From NCBI RefSeq assembly GCF_000764305.2, contig NW_025940784.1, positions 1 to 64,000 of the forward strand: a stretch of DNA of 64,000 bases, read 5' to 3'. Numbering within the stretch: the first letter of the stretch is position 1; each line of letters begins with the position of its first letter. The position numbers and the translations under genes are program-made. This document shows, one piece after another, positions 22,845 to 34,749 of the stretch. The DNA comes from Hyalella azteca (taxonomy: Eukaryota; Arthropoda; Malacostraca; Amphipoda; Hyalellidae). Below the pieces are notes generated by a model. That model worked only from the letters and a program-made list of their open reading frames with translations, was not told the DNA's origin and ran no database searches.

Positions 22845-24200
22845 ATGGCTGATTCATCATTACCACCCTGCCCTCATTGCAAGAAGTCCTACGATGAAAA
22901 AGACCGAAAGCCATTACTGCTGCCGTGTGGCCATGTCTCCTGCCGAAGTTGTCTCTCCGCTTTGGAAGACCAAGATGATATGAAATGCGGCGTGAAGAAG
23001 TGCAAGAAGACTTGCTCTGAAAATATCTCGGATTTGCCTACGGTGTACGATCTAATTCCGGCGAACTCTGGTGCCTCTGGAGAAGGTTCTGCCAGGAATG
23101 GGCGGGACGTGGTACCTCTTGAAGCAAGTTCGGGTGGACCTACTGGGAGAGAAGTCGTTCCCATGGATTCGGATGACTCTGAATCGGTTTCTGTATCTGC
23201 GGTTTCGACGGTAAGCCTGCGTTGCAGTAACATTTTCATCGCGATTTTTTTTAAATCGTTTATTCCATTCAGCAGCACTTGGTTGCTGCATCAAAACTTT
23301 GTAAACGTTTCCACTTGTATTGTAATAATGAATTCATCATTGAATTTCTTGAGTGCATGTGTTACCGTGCCATAGCGTCAGTCATGTATAACTTCTATTG
23401 GTAATTAATCGAAACCCATTTGTCCTCAGAGTAACTCAGCTGCCTCTGGATTCCATACTTGTGACTTGTGCTTGGATGACTACTGTGAAGCAAACCCACC
23501 TCGGCTGCTGACATGTGGTCACGCTTTCTGTACCTTCTGCCTCAAAGATCTTGAGACGAACGATAAATACGCTTGCCAGAAGTGTCGCAAAGCTCGCAAT
23601 AAAGGAACTTTGACTAAACTTCCCGTTGTTCTGACGCTGATCCATCCAAAAAATGCAAAGAAGGAAGTCTCTCCCAGGGACCCACCAGCTAAAGTCCTGG
23701 AAAAAGTTGAACGCTTGCAACAGGATGAAATGCGACGCCCGTCAACCTCAATTAATTCTAACCCAAAAACTGTAAGTGAACGTTAAACCTAAGGTAATAG
23801 CTAATGTTATATAATTCCATCAGTTGGCACATTATCCGACCATATTTTTATTATGAACCATCAATTTGTATTGGTTTCGCAACTTAGCAACTTATGCGAT
23901 CGGAGTAGGCCATTTCTTGATGCAACCTTTCTCGTTCTATGACACATAAGACGCTGTTAATTTTTTCAGATTGAAGTGCAAGTACAAGACCTCCGTGGGC
24001 AGACGCATACGTTCAACGTGGACCCAAGGACGGAGACTGTGTTGAGGTTGCGGGAGCGCATGCCAAATCGTCCGGACGATTGTCGCTACCTGACGTTCGA
24101 AAATCGAACCCTGGAGAACCATCGCCTGTTGGCGGAATACAACCTTCGTCCGCACTGCACGATCCATGAACGGGGGCGTTTGTCGGGTGGATGCTATTAA
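22845..24200 (+). CDS. Two RING fingers fused to a lysine-free ubiquitin-like domain
   Basis: Three coding exons, all phase 0: 22845-23210, 23430-23771 and 23970-24200; 312 residues. RING 1 (residues about 9-56) starts CPHCKK and has LLLPCGHVSCRSC. After a Ser/Asp-rich acidic linker, RING 2 (about 132-175) starts CDLCLDDYC and has LLTCGHAFCTFC and CQKC. Both carry the C3HC4 ligands expected of an E3 ligase. Exon 3 alone encodes 76 residues that align end to end with ubiquitin (DLRGQTHTFNVDP; RTLENHRLLAEYNLRPHCTI) and end RLSGGCY, so the Gly-Gly sits at ubiquitin's 75-76 and is followed by a two-residue tail. This domain contains no lysine: K6 and K11 are Gln, K27, K29 and K48 are Arg, K63 is Pro, and the K33 segment is shortened; Ile44 is Thr. 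E3 activity and tail processing are inferences. I do not know a named family with this order of domains. Confidence 0.85.
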
Positions 24201-24269
24201 ATAGAGAATGCGTATTGTTGTGAAAGCGTATTGTATGATGTGGGGGAGAACCGACTATTTGGTAGCAGC

Positions 24270-24275
24270 AATAAA
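24270..24275 (+). promoter_or_regulatory. Poly(A) signal AATAAA of the RING-Ubl gene
   Basis: AATAAA lies 70 bases after the stop codon, in GCAGCAATAAAAAATGC. Position and sequence fit 3'-end processing. Confidence 0.65.
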
Positions 24276-27200
24276 AAATGCTCCAAGGTTCATGACGGAT
24301 TGGCTACTAACTTCAAGTTTTTTTTAAAGAAAGAAGTACGGTTGACCGTCCCTAGTGGATAACCTATTGCATTTAACGGTTCAAGTGAGAGTCAGCGGAG
24401 AAAGCCATGTAATCCATGTAAGCGATCTACACATGTAATCATTCTTTATGTTGCACTCGTATCCTTTCACTTCCTAATTTACTCGCATGATTTGACATAT
24501 TATTAATGTTTCCTTTTGATACATATCACGTCATTGAATTTGTGACGTGGCCTTTGTTCAAAGCTTGAAGCGATTTATTAAACTGGAATTCCGCTTTCAG
24601 AACAATTCTGCCTTCTGTATACATTTTGATTCTACCAAATTAAAATTTCGTTCTATTCGAACTACCTATATATCTATCGCAATAATTGCGCACGGAATTA
24701 TAAAGTACATATTCGGGTTAATAGCGTACATTTATTCGCGATTTTTTTTTTTTTGTTTGGTTGATGCGACCATACGCAAGTGACTTCTTTGTTTATATAA
24801 CCAAAGGGTATTAAAATGCAAGGGATTGCCTGACGAAGCTGAGGAAAACGCTCATATAATCTAAAATAATACGAGTGATAGAAAAGCTAATTTATGTATA
24901 AAAATAGATTTTTGTTTTTCTGAAATTTTTTATGACAAAATCACACTTGGAGTAGTTGTGAAATGTCATCTGGTTAATTATATGAATAGTATAACTACCG
25001 CACAAAAACGGTTTTCAACCTATGCATATGATGCAAGTTATTGGTGGACTCTATCCTGTCTACTAACAGAAATTAGAGTTTAACTACGACATTAATATCG
25101 AAAAAATTGAGGCAGAAAGATTCGCGAGGTCGTAAAATTCTCAAATTTGTACAACTTGCGAGAAAAAAATTCTGTATATAGTCGGCTGCATTAGATAGAA
25201 CACTTGTTTTTAATAATGGACAAATGAAGCACGAAATGAATGTTATTTACAATAATTTCACATGTCCTGAATGTTATTCCAAAAATATTGACCTAGGTTG
25301 AAAGTTCGATCATAGGTGAAAAAGAAACTAGTATCAAATCGAATAATTCATTATTTAAAATTCATGTATATAAGTTAGGAGTATCGTATGAATACAAGTC
25401 ATGGCACAGCATTTAACGACATAATCCTATCCTATTATCGCCACGAAATACACATTTAATGGAATTATTGTACTCAATTGACGCTACAAAAGAAAGCTTG
25501 TGGCCGCCTTTTGGTGGAAGAGCACGCCGACGCGGCGAGTCAGGTACATGCCGTACAATATAGTAGCATTTATGATTACGTACAGAAATTGAATTTTAGG
25601 TTTGTTAAAATGATTAATTATCCAATCAACTGGGAAGAACTATATGCTCTAGGAATAAGAGTACAAATTGGTTGGGTTTTATATTCTTATCTCACTTATA
25701 ATTACTCATTCAAGTCGTCAACTATATTATCTCGTAATTACATTCATATAATCAAATGAATAGAAACATTTAAAGTAAAGATATCTTTGTAGTCGTTATA
25801 AATGTGAACAATGATTTCCAGCAATAAAGATTCCATGAGCACAAATCGGCGACAGGCCTACGGCCTAATAAACGCTGAAACTGCTATTATGAGTAAGGCT
25901 GGCGAGTTTACAGGTGTTTGCTTTTCTCACACCAAAGGTATATTCAAAATGTTAGATCCCTACACTTTGGAAAACGTCACGGTCTGAATCTACGTCATCC
26001 GCTGGTACTTAAGGCTACCGAAATATGATTGCTTTTTGCACTTCAATAGTAGTATTAGTTTAATAAGGTTTGCTGGCGCTACAGCCATCAAGCTATTTCG
26101 CACCGGAGGTAGAAATGTAACATCGCCAGCGAGGCGGAAGAACTCAATTATTCAATATTTCAAATTAATCGTCACTTACAAAGGGCGGAAGGTCTCATTT
26201 GTCCAGCCTGCTGAAGCTGGCTAGAAAGAAGCAGCGTTAGCATCTCAAAGAGACGAAGTGACAAGGAGGGACAGGTGAAAAGCAACAGAAAGTAAGACAC
26301 TCGAACAAGAGGTCGCTTACACGGGACGTCGGCCGCCCGCACGAGAGAGATAGAGAAGGGAAATGTAAGGAATCCTACCTACATAATAACTTAATGTAAG
26401 CAATCCTACCTACATAATAACTTAACCCCGCAATTGATACACGCAGTCAGACACCGCGAGCTCAGCGGTGGGGCGATCAGGAACAATCCCCATCGGAGCG
26501 CGAAATCCCATCGGACTTCTGACGCCCACAGACACGCGTCCGAAGTCTCCTCTGAGGGGTTTGCACTTAAAATATGACTGTTTTTCTATATTAGTAGATG
26601 GAATTTCATACTCCTACAAATCTGACAAGCTAAGTACTTTCACAGTGGTAAGTGTTGTATTAAGGACAGTTATATACCTAATTTAAAGTTCCACGCGAAA
26701 TCTGATAAATCAGTTCGCTTGATTTTTCTACCGGAATGCAATGGCGCTGACCTAGGCAGATGATTTAGTACCAAATAGGCTAATCTAACCAATTCTAACT
26801 TAACCTATTCATAGCCTAACCTAATTTATGGACGGTTTCGTTTTCATTGAAAATTAGTTGTCGCAAAAATCTGTAGTATCTACAACTGTCGCGGCATAAC
26901 GTATAGCAAATAATTAGTTAAGTTTGTAATTACAGGCGGATCCGTTCAGAATAGAAGAACTTTAAAGCTGTTCGGTTGTGCAGAAGTTGAGTTTGTTTGT
27001 TTTAATTGAAAACGAAATAACGCAAAAATTTGTAATAATTTCTATCGCGGTGTATTGCTCACAATTATAGGTATATTTTGTATTGCAATTTTAGGACACT
27101 ATATTGCATTCTGAATTGAGAGACCTATGAGCTGTTTGGAGGCACAAAAGTAGTGTTTTGCGTTTGAGTCCGCTGACGTGTCATGCATGGTTGAAATATT

Positions 27201-28336
27201 GATATTTCTCTATTCTTTGATATTGATATTATTGATATTTCTCAGTATTGATTGGCTATTTGATGCAAAAAAACTTCCTTTGTACTCCCTACCTTAGGGC
27301 CTTAAGCTACCTAGTCTTCATGTTTCCAAAAGTAAAATTCCTATCAGCGATTAAAAAATTTTTCATTACAAAATGGTGCATGAAATACAGTAATTAATGA
27401 TTCCCTAAAAAGTCAGCCTCTGATTCCAAAATCCTATGCTGATTAAGGAGTGTCACTGTCTTTCGGTCACACAATTGTATTGACTTTATAATATGCAGAT
27501 TCTTCTCAATTCCCTGAAGAGTTTAGTCAAATTTTGTCAATACCAAAATATCCAAAATAATATTTGAGGAATAATAAAAATACCCACTGCTTTGCCCATC
27601 TCTACAGCTGTCACCTTAACCTATCTATCCAGTATTCTGACAATAACAATCCTGTCAGTGTCACTGACAGCACACATTAATTCAGCTCAAATGAAACCTA
27701 TATCTATATCGGTATCTTAAACCTATATCTGTAACCTATACTAATGCCTCTCTAAATGGAATTAACCATAAGCATTTGTCAACATTACATACTCTACCTA
27801 TCTTCTAAAAATCTCAGAAAAATAGTTGTGACCATGTTCGTGCTGACAGTATCAAATATGTTTCATCCTGAATGACCTTGAAGCATAAGATAGGCTGATA
27901 GTGATTGCTACTGCCACTGGGTCCTAGGTCGCCTAAAAATTAAATGGCTAAATATAATGCAAGGTTGAGACTGAAAGTTTTCAATATAACTTTCCTTAAA
28001 AAATGGCAAGTAAGAGATGAATCAAAAGAAAAGCATTAACGAAAATAATAACAGAGACGCAAGAATATACGGCGTTAGCTGAAAATCAATTAGTTAGAAT
28101 TTCCCCTCCATTTTTTTCGACCGTTAAGCAGAGGCAGCCATTACTGCATTTACTGGCATAGCTAATACTAATAGAAGTTTATCAGTCAACCCATCTTTTT
28201 TAGTCATTTATTTATTATTCCGCACAAGAAAATATGTAAGTAACACCGGCACCGTAAATAATAGCATTAGTTGCAGTTATTACAGTTTTTCTGGCCATTT
28301 TGAGGAGGTCAATTTTCAATCAAGGAGGAGGTTCAT
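24276..28336. other. Gene-free stretch with minor repeats
   Basis: No host exon was recognised over 4 kb. A short LINE 3'-end scrap (ATCGGCGACAGGCCTACGGC) is at about 25844-25888. A 30-bp tandem duplication containing AATCCTACCTACATAATAAC lies at 26369-26424. The rest is AT-rich with scattered TAACCTAACC-like runs. Confidence 0.45.
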
Positions 28337-28340
28337 ATCA

Positions 28341-28690
28341 AGGAGGTCAACAGCCTCCCTGATAGCATCGTTGACGCTCCGAGTATGAACGCCTTCAAGA
28401 ACAGACTAGACGAAGCTATGCTGGAGCATATGTTCAGTCTTAAAATGCCTAGCAAATTACGGAGCAGGCAATAAGTCCAGCAGCTATCTCATTCAATCGT
28501 CAGTTGTGGAAAGATCGGGTTCCAAAGGCCGGATCCATTGTGAATCAAGTCAAGAAAAGTTCAAGAATCGGCAACAGGCCATGGGCCTATTTCTTCAGTG
28601 CCGACACTTCTATTATATTCTATGAACAAGAATCGGCAACAGGCCATGGGCCTATTTCTTCAGTGCCGACACTTCTATTCTATTTTAAAT
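28341..28690 (+). mobile_element. LINE 3' end with reverse-transcriptase C-terminal tail
   Basis: The frame reads NSLPDSIVDAPSMNAFKNRL and ends at a stop (28472-28474). This is the usual C-terminal LP..VV.APS...FK.RLD motif of CR1/Jockey-group LINEs. The 3' UTR carries CAACAGGCCATGGGCCTATT twice in tandem about 66 bp apart, then a (TCTAT)n-like tail. A second 5'-truncated copy of this tail is at 42302-42470. Confidence 0.8.
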
Positions 28691-29054
28691 GATCTCGTAT
28701 ATGACACCGAAACAACGTAACGCATGGCCCGACGAGGGTGTGTTTACTCATAGGATCCCAATGACGTCACAAGAAAGATGCACTACTTTTGTCATGTATG
28801 TTTACTTGCAAAAATATGATTAAATATTATAAATTTATTAACTCATTTCATTCATAGATTCATTGAATACGTAGTAGTGAGAATATGAGAGGAAAATAAA
28901 GTACGTAGGTATTTTATTAATTAAACACAGCGTATTAAAAAGCTTGTTTAACTGCACGAGTCTTATTTATGTAGGAGAACATATGCTAGATCGTCATTTA
29001 ATTAATCAAACGATTCTTACGTTCATCTATAGCTAAAAATATAAGCCGTAAAAG

Positions 29055-29534
29055 CAGAGGTGCTTGGGCAGTAGCGCGCTACATTTTCAGTAGCGGAAGC
29101 GGTAGCGGCGCTACATTTAAGCAATTGTAGCGGTAGCGCCCGCTACATATTTAAGTAGCGATACGAGGTTTTGCCGCTACAGTGCTACCGCTACATCTAT
29201 AGATAAAGCCTTTAGATTTTTTTAATAGTATTAAATATTATTTAAAAATCAGCATGATACATACATAATATAAATTACAGAATAAAACTGTACGAAATAT
29301 TTCGGTGTAATGTTGTCAACCTCAGCCTGTTACTAGTGTCAACATGTTAGTTGTTAGTCCAGAGGTGGGCAGTAGCGCGCTACATGTAGCGGCCGCTACT
29401 AACGGCCGCGACATTTTCAGGAGCGGTAGCGGCGCTACTTTTAAGCAATTGTAGGGGTAGCGGTAGCGTCCGCTACATTTAGAGCATGTGGCTGTAGCGG
29501 CCGCTACATTTCAAAGTAGCGCTGCCCAGCTCTG
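29055..29534. mobile_element. hAT-like MITE, AGCGC family, composite
   Basis: It starts CAGAGGTGCTTGGGCAGTAG and ends GTAGCGCTGCCCAGCTCTG. The ends are built of many short GTAGCGG/CCGCTAC units. A second start (CAGAGGTGGGCAGTAGCGCG) at 29360 shows that two copies are fused or nested. The middle (about 29220-29350) matches the element at 34750-35937. Confidence 0.7.
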
Positions 29535-29539
29535 TTGAT

Positions 29540-29711
29540 CACACAATCACAGCTCGAACTCGCAACTCACTGCTACAATTCTGGCTGTGCTTAACCGCCC
29601 GGCCTCCTCGCCGACTCTGACCAGAAACTGGCGCACAGAGCTGGGAACGAACCCGCACCTCTCTGCTCCACTCCTGGTACTCTGAACTTTTACTACTGCG
29701 CCAACCTGCTA
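29540..29711 (-). repeat. SINE-like sequence with two tRNA-like promoters
   Basis: On the minus strand, a first unit has an A-box-like GTTGGCGCAGTAG and a B-box GGTTCGTTCCC. A second unit follows with GGCCGGGCGGTTAAGC and GAGTTCGAGCTG. The spacing of A and B boxes is tRNA-like in both. This suggests a dimeric tRNA-derived SINE. Acceptor and anticodon stems do not fold convincingly by eye, so it is not a tRNA gene. Confidence 0.55.
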
Positions 29712-30098
29712 AACTTCTTAAGTTTAAAGTAGCAAAATGCACGATGCTACGTCAGCATAAATCTATAACAGTTATCCTTAAAATTTAGTTACATTCCAGG
29801 TCATATGTCAGTACATGTCTATATATATCATCGGACGGATGTTCAAAGTGTCGCCTAAAATGCCGTAAATATCGATAAGTTAAAGCGTAGAATAAAAATT
29901 CTTATCATTTTCTTTTCTAGAAAAAGATGAGGGTAAACGCAGTAAAAGGCGTTCAAATGAATTAAAGTTCATTTCATATAGTCATTTTGATTAACATCAA
30001 TATCCTTACCTTAATTACAATAGTTATTGCTACAAATATCTTCTTGGGCAAGACAGGTGCCGCAGAAAAGTATTGCAATTGAGAAGGGACTTAATCCA

Positions 30099-30200
30099 TC
30101 ACCAGACGATGAGTTGGTCACCAGACGATGAGTTGGTCACCAGACGATGAGTTGGTCACCAGACGATGAGCTGGTCACCAGACGATGAGTTGGTCACAAA
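30099..30200 (+). repeat. 19-bp minisatellite
   Basis: Five near-perfect tandem units of AGACGATGAGTTGGTCACC, followed by a diverged partial unit up to about 30220. The period is not a multiple of three, so it is not a coding repeat. Confidence 0.9.
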
Positions 30201-30220
30201 TCAAATGACGATGAGTTGGT

Positions 30221-31346
30221 TGCGATATTCGAACTGAAATTAAGTCTTTAAAATTATCTCATAAAGTCGCTTAGCATAGTGGCACGTTCATGACGATAAT
30301 TTCCTTATACTGGATTAAAAAGCGTACCTAACGACTTCACAGCTTACAATACAATTGCGTAAATTGCACATGTGGGGCGAGACTGCTAAAACTTTTAGCT
30401 CATTATGCGTATTTTTGCTTTTTTTCATGCTTTTTATTGCTCCTAATGCGTATTTTTTTAGTTGGTCCTCCATTATAATTGAGCAATGGTAAAGCTCGGG
30501 GTGGTCAAGTGGTTAAGGAATTCCTGCGACGTGTATTGTCAAATAATATCATTACAATGTATGGTAAAATTTGGTTTTGATAAATAAAAGCGAAACTCGC
30601 TCACCCGCCACGCCAGCAGCTCAACTACTCCCCTTGAAAAAGTTTTAAAATTCCGGGCTATCTCCGACGACATACATACATCCACACCAGAGGAGCCGCA
30701 ACCGAGCATTTTAAGCGTCCGGCATCAGCGCCTCATAAGTGCGAAGTTCTTGACCTGCCGTGTCGTCTGTCGGGGGGCTACCTTGGACGAGTCTCCAGAG
30801 CTCCCTCAGCTCCAAAAGAAGAAGAAGACCTGCCGTGTCAGCAGACGACAGCTCTGCATGTGTCAGCGAGAGTTTGATAAGCATTGCTGATACTTCCTCG
30901 TCAAATTGTAAATGATTCATCGTTTATTTCTTTAAATTAGTTCTGTAGGGAATAAATATGTAACCGTAATTCTATATTTTATTACTTCAAAACTGGAACT
31001 TTAACCAAAAGCTAACTCGATTAAAGGCAAATATAAAGAAAATCCTAGATCACATGCATATGCGAGAGTGAGATAATATCAACGAAAAACAGACAGGAGT
31101 GCAGAGTGATTTGACGCAAGAGAATTTAAACTCCTCACCGCGTATCTGTGTGAAACTTGTATTACGTACTGAACTTGAAAAGAAACGACAGGACAATGAC
31201 AAACAAAGGCAGCATAAACCTTAATATTATTCTCCCAATTTACTTTTTGACGTATTTTCCACGACGATTTCTGGAATTCTTTTTTATGACAAACATTCTT
31301 CTACACGCCTTAGGAATCAAACAAGGTTGCTGACGAAGTATGACTC
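30221..31346. other. No supported gene
   Basis: Non-coding. A tRNA A-box-like motif, GGTGGTCAAGTGGTTAAGG, occurs near 30501, without a clear B box. No host exon was recognised. Confidence 0.4.
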
Positions 31347-31354
31347 ATGTACAG

Positions 31355-32699
31355 CAGTGGTTCCCAAACTTTTTCAGGCTGGCGCCCCCTTTGGCTCCCT
31401 AGTGAATTTCTAGCGCCCCCCCCCCCCACAGACATACGCCTCTTTCTTGAAATTTAGTACGCTGCAATTTTGAAAGATAAATGTTAAACACAAATGTGTA
31501 TTTTACAAATAGAACCCCATTTAGTGAACCAATATGTTTTTCAGCTGTTTTAACTGTTTCAGCACTAGAAACCTATGACGTCTGGGGCGAATTTACGGCC
31601 GGACTCATGGCCGGTCTCAGGACCAATCTCCAAATTCAATTATCAAGTAATATCTCCCAAACTAATGAACGCAGCTCTATGAAACTTTGAACACGTAATT
31701 ATCAGAACCTAACGGTGATGTTTAACTCGTAATTTTTTTTTCAATTTCACCTTCATTCGTGAGTTACGCGTATATTGCGAAACAGGCCGAAATTCGCAGT
31801 GATCAAAGAATTTCTTCCACAATATTGAACAGATTTGAACGAAATTTTGAATATACATTCCTAACTACCAAACGGTGATTTTTGAGCTAATAAATTTTTT
31901 TTTATTTTACCTTCGTTTGCGAGTTTTTTTCATTTCACCGTCATTCTTGATTTCACACTTCCTTATATTCGGCCCGTATCGCCGGGTAATTTGTCACTTA
32001 AATTCGCGGCGATCAAGGAATTTCTTCTAAACTACAGAACAGATTTCAACGAAACTTTGTATATTTAAAAATTTAAATACTAAGTTTCGTTCGAATCTGT
32101 TCAGTAGTTTGGAAAAAATTTCTTGATTACTGCGAATTTAAGCACGTATTGCAGTTTAAATCACGAATGAAAGTGAAATGCAAAAAAAACCTCGCGAACG
32201 AAGGCACAATCGAAAAAATTTTCACGAGCTAAACATTACCGTTCGGTAATTAGGACTGCAAATTTCAAATTTCGGTCGAATCTGTTCAGTAGTTTGGAAG
32301 AAATTACTTGATCACTGTCAATTTCGGCTCGTATTGCCATATAACTATGAGAAAAACAAACGATGGTAAAATTCAAACAATTTTCACGAGCAAAACATTA
32401 TCGTTAGGTAATAATTGAATACGCGAACCATGTTTCATCGAGTTAAGTTCATTAGTTTGAGAGATATTCCTTGATTTTTGAATTTGGAAATTGGCCGTGA
32501 GACCGGCCGCGAGTCCGGCCGTTAATTTGTCCGAGACGTAAACCCAGGAGAGGTTTAAAAAAAAAGATCTGGATGAAAAAAACCATCGCTGTTAGTCATG
32601 TGCTGCACGTGTTGAATACAAATCGTCAAACAAACGTTGGAACTTCTGACATTGACTTCGGACTACCGCCCCTCCTATCGCCTACTTTGGGAACCACTG
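31355..32699 (+). mobile_element. hAT MITE, 1.35 kb, complete with target duplication
   Basis: It starts CAGTGGTTCCCAAACTTTTT and ends CTTTGGGAACCACTG, the canonical hAT end. The 8-bp direct repeat ATGTACAG is perfect on both sides (31347-31354 and 32700-32707). The interior is a set of diverged inverted blocks (GAACAGATTTGAACGAAA and complements) and a poly-C run near 31422. No transposase is present. A second copy in opposite orientation is at 39410-41413. Confidence 0.92.
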
Positions 32700-32707
32700 A
32701 TGTACAG

Positions 32708-33221
32708 CATTGCAACTTGCTTGATGCTTCATTAGCCTTATTCTGCATTAGTCAGCCATGAAATTTTTTTTGTTATCAGTATTTTTGGACATCTGTCACC
32801 GCAGACTTTGATAAATATTGATTTGGCACAGTTTATTCTATTGAATAAATTCTTGAGGCTGCAAAGCCATAAGATGGGGGTTCTTCGCATAGGGTTGAAT
32901 TGCTGCACTGTGGTCTGCTATAGTACTCCAGTGTACCTTTCGATGAGTACGTAGATGGTTGCACGTGTAGCGTAACTGATTATTTATGCACGGCAAAGTA
33001 AAGTTAACAGGTGTTGCTCAATTCAACCTTCCACTTCAACAGAAAACGTCAACAAGACGTCGTTCCTTAGCTCGTGTGGCGGCTTTCCTTCCCAACGATG
33101 CAGTGGCCTGTGCACCCTTGATGCCAGCACCATCGCTGTCACCAATAATATCTTCATCCGTATCACTACCAACATCATATGAACATACGTGAAACCTCAT
33201 TTGGTCAGGAGCGGAGGATCA
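32708..33221. other. No supported gene
   Basis: Short non-coding stretch between the hAT MITE and a minisatellite; nothing recognised. Confidence 0.4.
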
Positions 33222-33355
33222 CTGGGTCAGAGGTGCAAGGTAACAGGGTCAGGGGTGCAAGATAACAGGATCAGGAGTGCAAGGTAACAGGGTCAGGGGT
33301 GCAAGATAACAGGGTCAGGGGTGCAAGGTAACAGGATCAGGGGTGCAAGGTAACA
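33222..33355 (+). repeat. 22-bp minisatellite
   Basis: About six units of CAGGGTCAGGGGTGCAAGGTAA with alternating GATAA/GGTAA variants. It ends next to the single ambiguous base at 33367. Confidence 0.9.
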
Positions 33356-33366
33356 GCTAGGGAACT

Positions 33367-33367
33367 N
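33367..33367. other. Single undetermined base (N)
   Basis: The only N in the window, in CTAGGGAACTNGGGAACTCC at the edge of the minisatellite. It is probably an unresolved join or gap closure. Confidence 0.95.
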
Positions 33368-33379
33368 GGGAACTCCAGT

Positions 33380-33690
33380 TTGAAGGTGGCTAACGAGACA
33401 GCGGCTCGATGTCTTGATTGTTAGTCCAATTTGTCCGATGTTGTCCAAAACATGAAGAAGTCTACAACCTTCTTTGACGCCAATTTCATAGACTACACCG
33501 GCCTCTCGGATAACTCTCGCGTTTTTGCAGGTGCCTTTGTTGCGTTTAGTTTGGAATTTGACATTGTTGTCAAGGGTGTCACGAAGCCTGTTGAATTCAT
33601 CGACGATTTTGAGATGAAGTAGCCTGTTGAAAATGCCTTGAGACCTGGTATGGTTGTGAGCTTGTCTCTGGTGGTAGGACACAGAGCCGC
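33380..33690 (-). pseudogene. Possible Penelope-like element remnant (GIY-YIG end)
   Basis: The minus-strand frame contains AGVVYEIGVKEGCRLLHVLD and then IGQIGLTIKT. This recalls the GVVY.I.C....YIGQTGRT.KTR motif of the GIY-YIG nuclease in Penelope-like retroelements, with the YIG tyrosine region disturbed. The flanks carry the near-identical words AACGAGACAGCGGCTC and GCCGCTGTCTCGTTAGC as an inverted pair. The assignment is tentative. Confidence 0.35.
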
Positions 33691-33741
33691 TGTCTCGTTA
33701 GCTGCCTTCAAACTGCAGGGCAAGTGAACCACATGAGACAA

Positions 33742-34749
33742 GCTTACAACCAGACCGTCACTCGCATTGTGCTGAAGGTACTCACCAGCATCGTGATTAC
33801 GCAGTGGCCCGACAGCAACCGACCGGCGATAGCTGAACCCCTCATCTCTACAGATTGGATCCCAGCTATCTATTTTCTGACTACCGGATTTGTCTGAACT
33901 CTGAAAGAATTTTCAGAGTAATTTTTGGTCCAAAATTTTACTATTGTATCCTATTTTGTATCATATTATGTACATATTTCCACCAAAATGTCAATATTTA
34001 ATGCTTCTTCTAACTTGAAAATGAATGTTTGTTGCATTCGAAACGTCGTTAATAAACATAAACTACTTCCAGAAACTTGCCTTTCAATCTACAGTCATCT
34101 GAAGAATTGTTCCACTCCCTGATAATATAAATCAACGAATTCTCCGGTCATCAAGCGCATGTGTATAAACAATTAAATTCTGCCATCTAACACTAAGAAA
34201 AATAAGCATGTACATGCCGCATAATTGATATAAATGATATCATTAGCGATTAAGAAAGTTATTGAAAAAATTTCCTCGCTAATAAAAAAGTTTTCTAAGC
34301 GATTAAAAGAAGTTATTGAGTGGCCTAATAATCAAAACAGAGTGAACCGGCCGAGTTAGAATGCACGGTGTAAAGTTTATCTGTTCGTATTGCCTCCAAT
34401 TTCTCCTACCCACACCGCAGAAATTGAACTTTATTGTCATGAATTGCAATTGGGAAAAAAATCTTGCATGACAGTACATAAAAAATTTGGTGAGCAAGAA
34501 ATTTTATCCATCATTAATATACCGCGAGAAGTTCTCAACTCGTTCTGTAAATAGTTACCCCTCCATTTTTTTATAATGAATTTACCATATGAAGAAGAAT
34601 TTTCTAGAACAGACATACTATCAAATCTCATTTCAAGCTTATTATACATTTTGTTCCCGATAAATTCTTGGAAATTGCGAATTCTTTATTCAATACTCGG
34701 ACACAAAAGTAAGTAATGACAGTGCATACAAATGAATTAAACGAATGGG
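33742..34749. other. No supported gene
   Basis: About 1 kb, AT-rich, without a recognised exon or repeat family. Confidence 0.4.

Noticed and set aside
30099..30220. Tandem repeat as a CRISPR array
   Set aside because: 19-bp units abut one another with no spacers.
30711..30920. Minus-strand Leu/Glu-rich frame of 69 codons
   Set aside because: No splice sites, promoter or family resemblance; consistent with a random open frame.
33222..33355. Minisatellite as a CRISPR array
   Set aside because: Units are contiguous 22-mers without spacers, in a eukaryotic genome.
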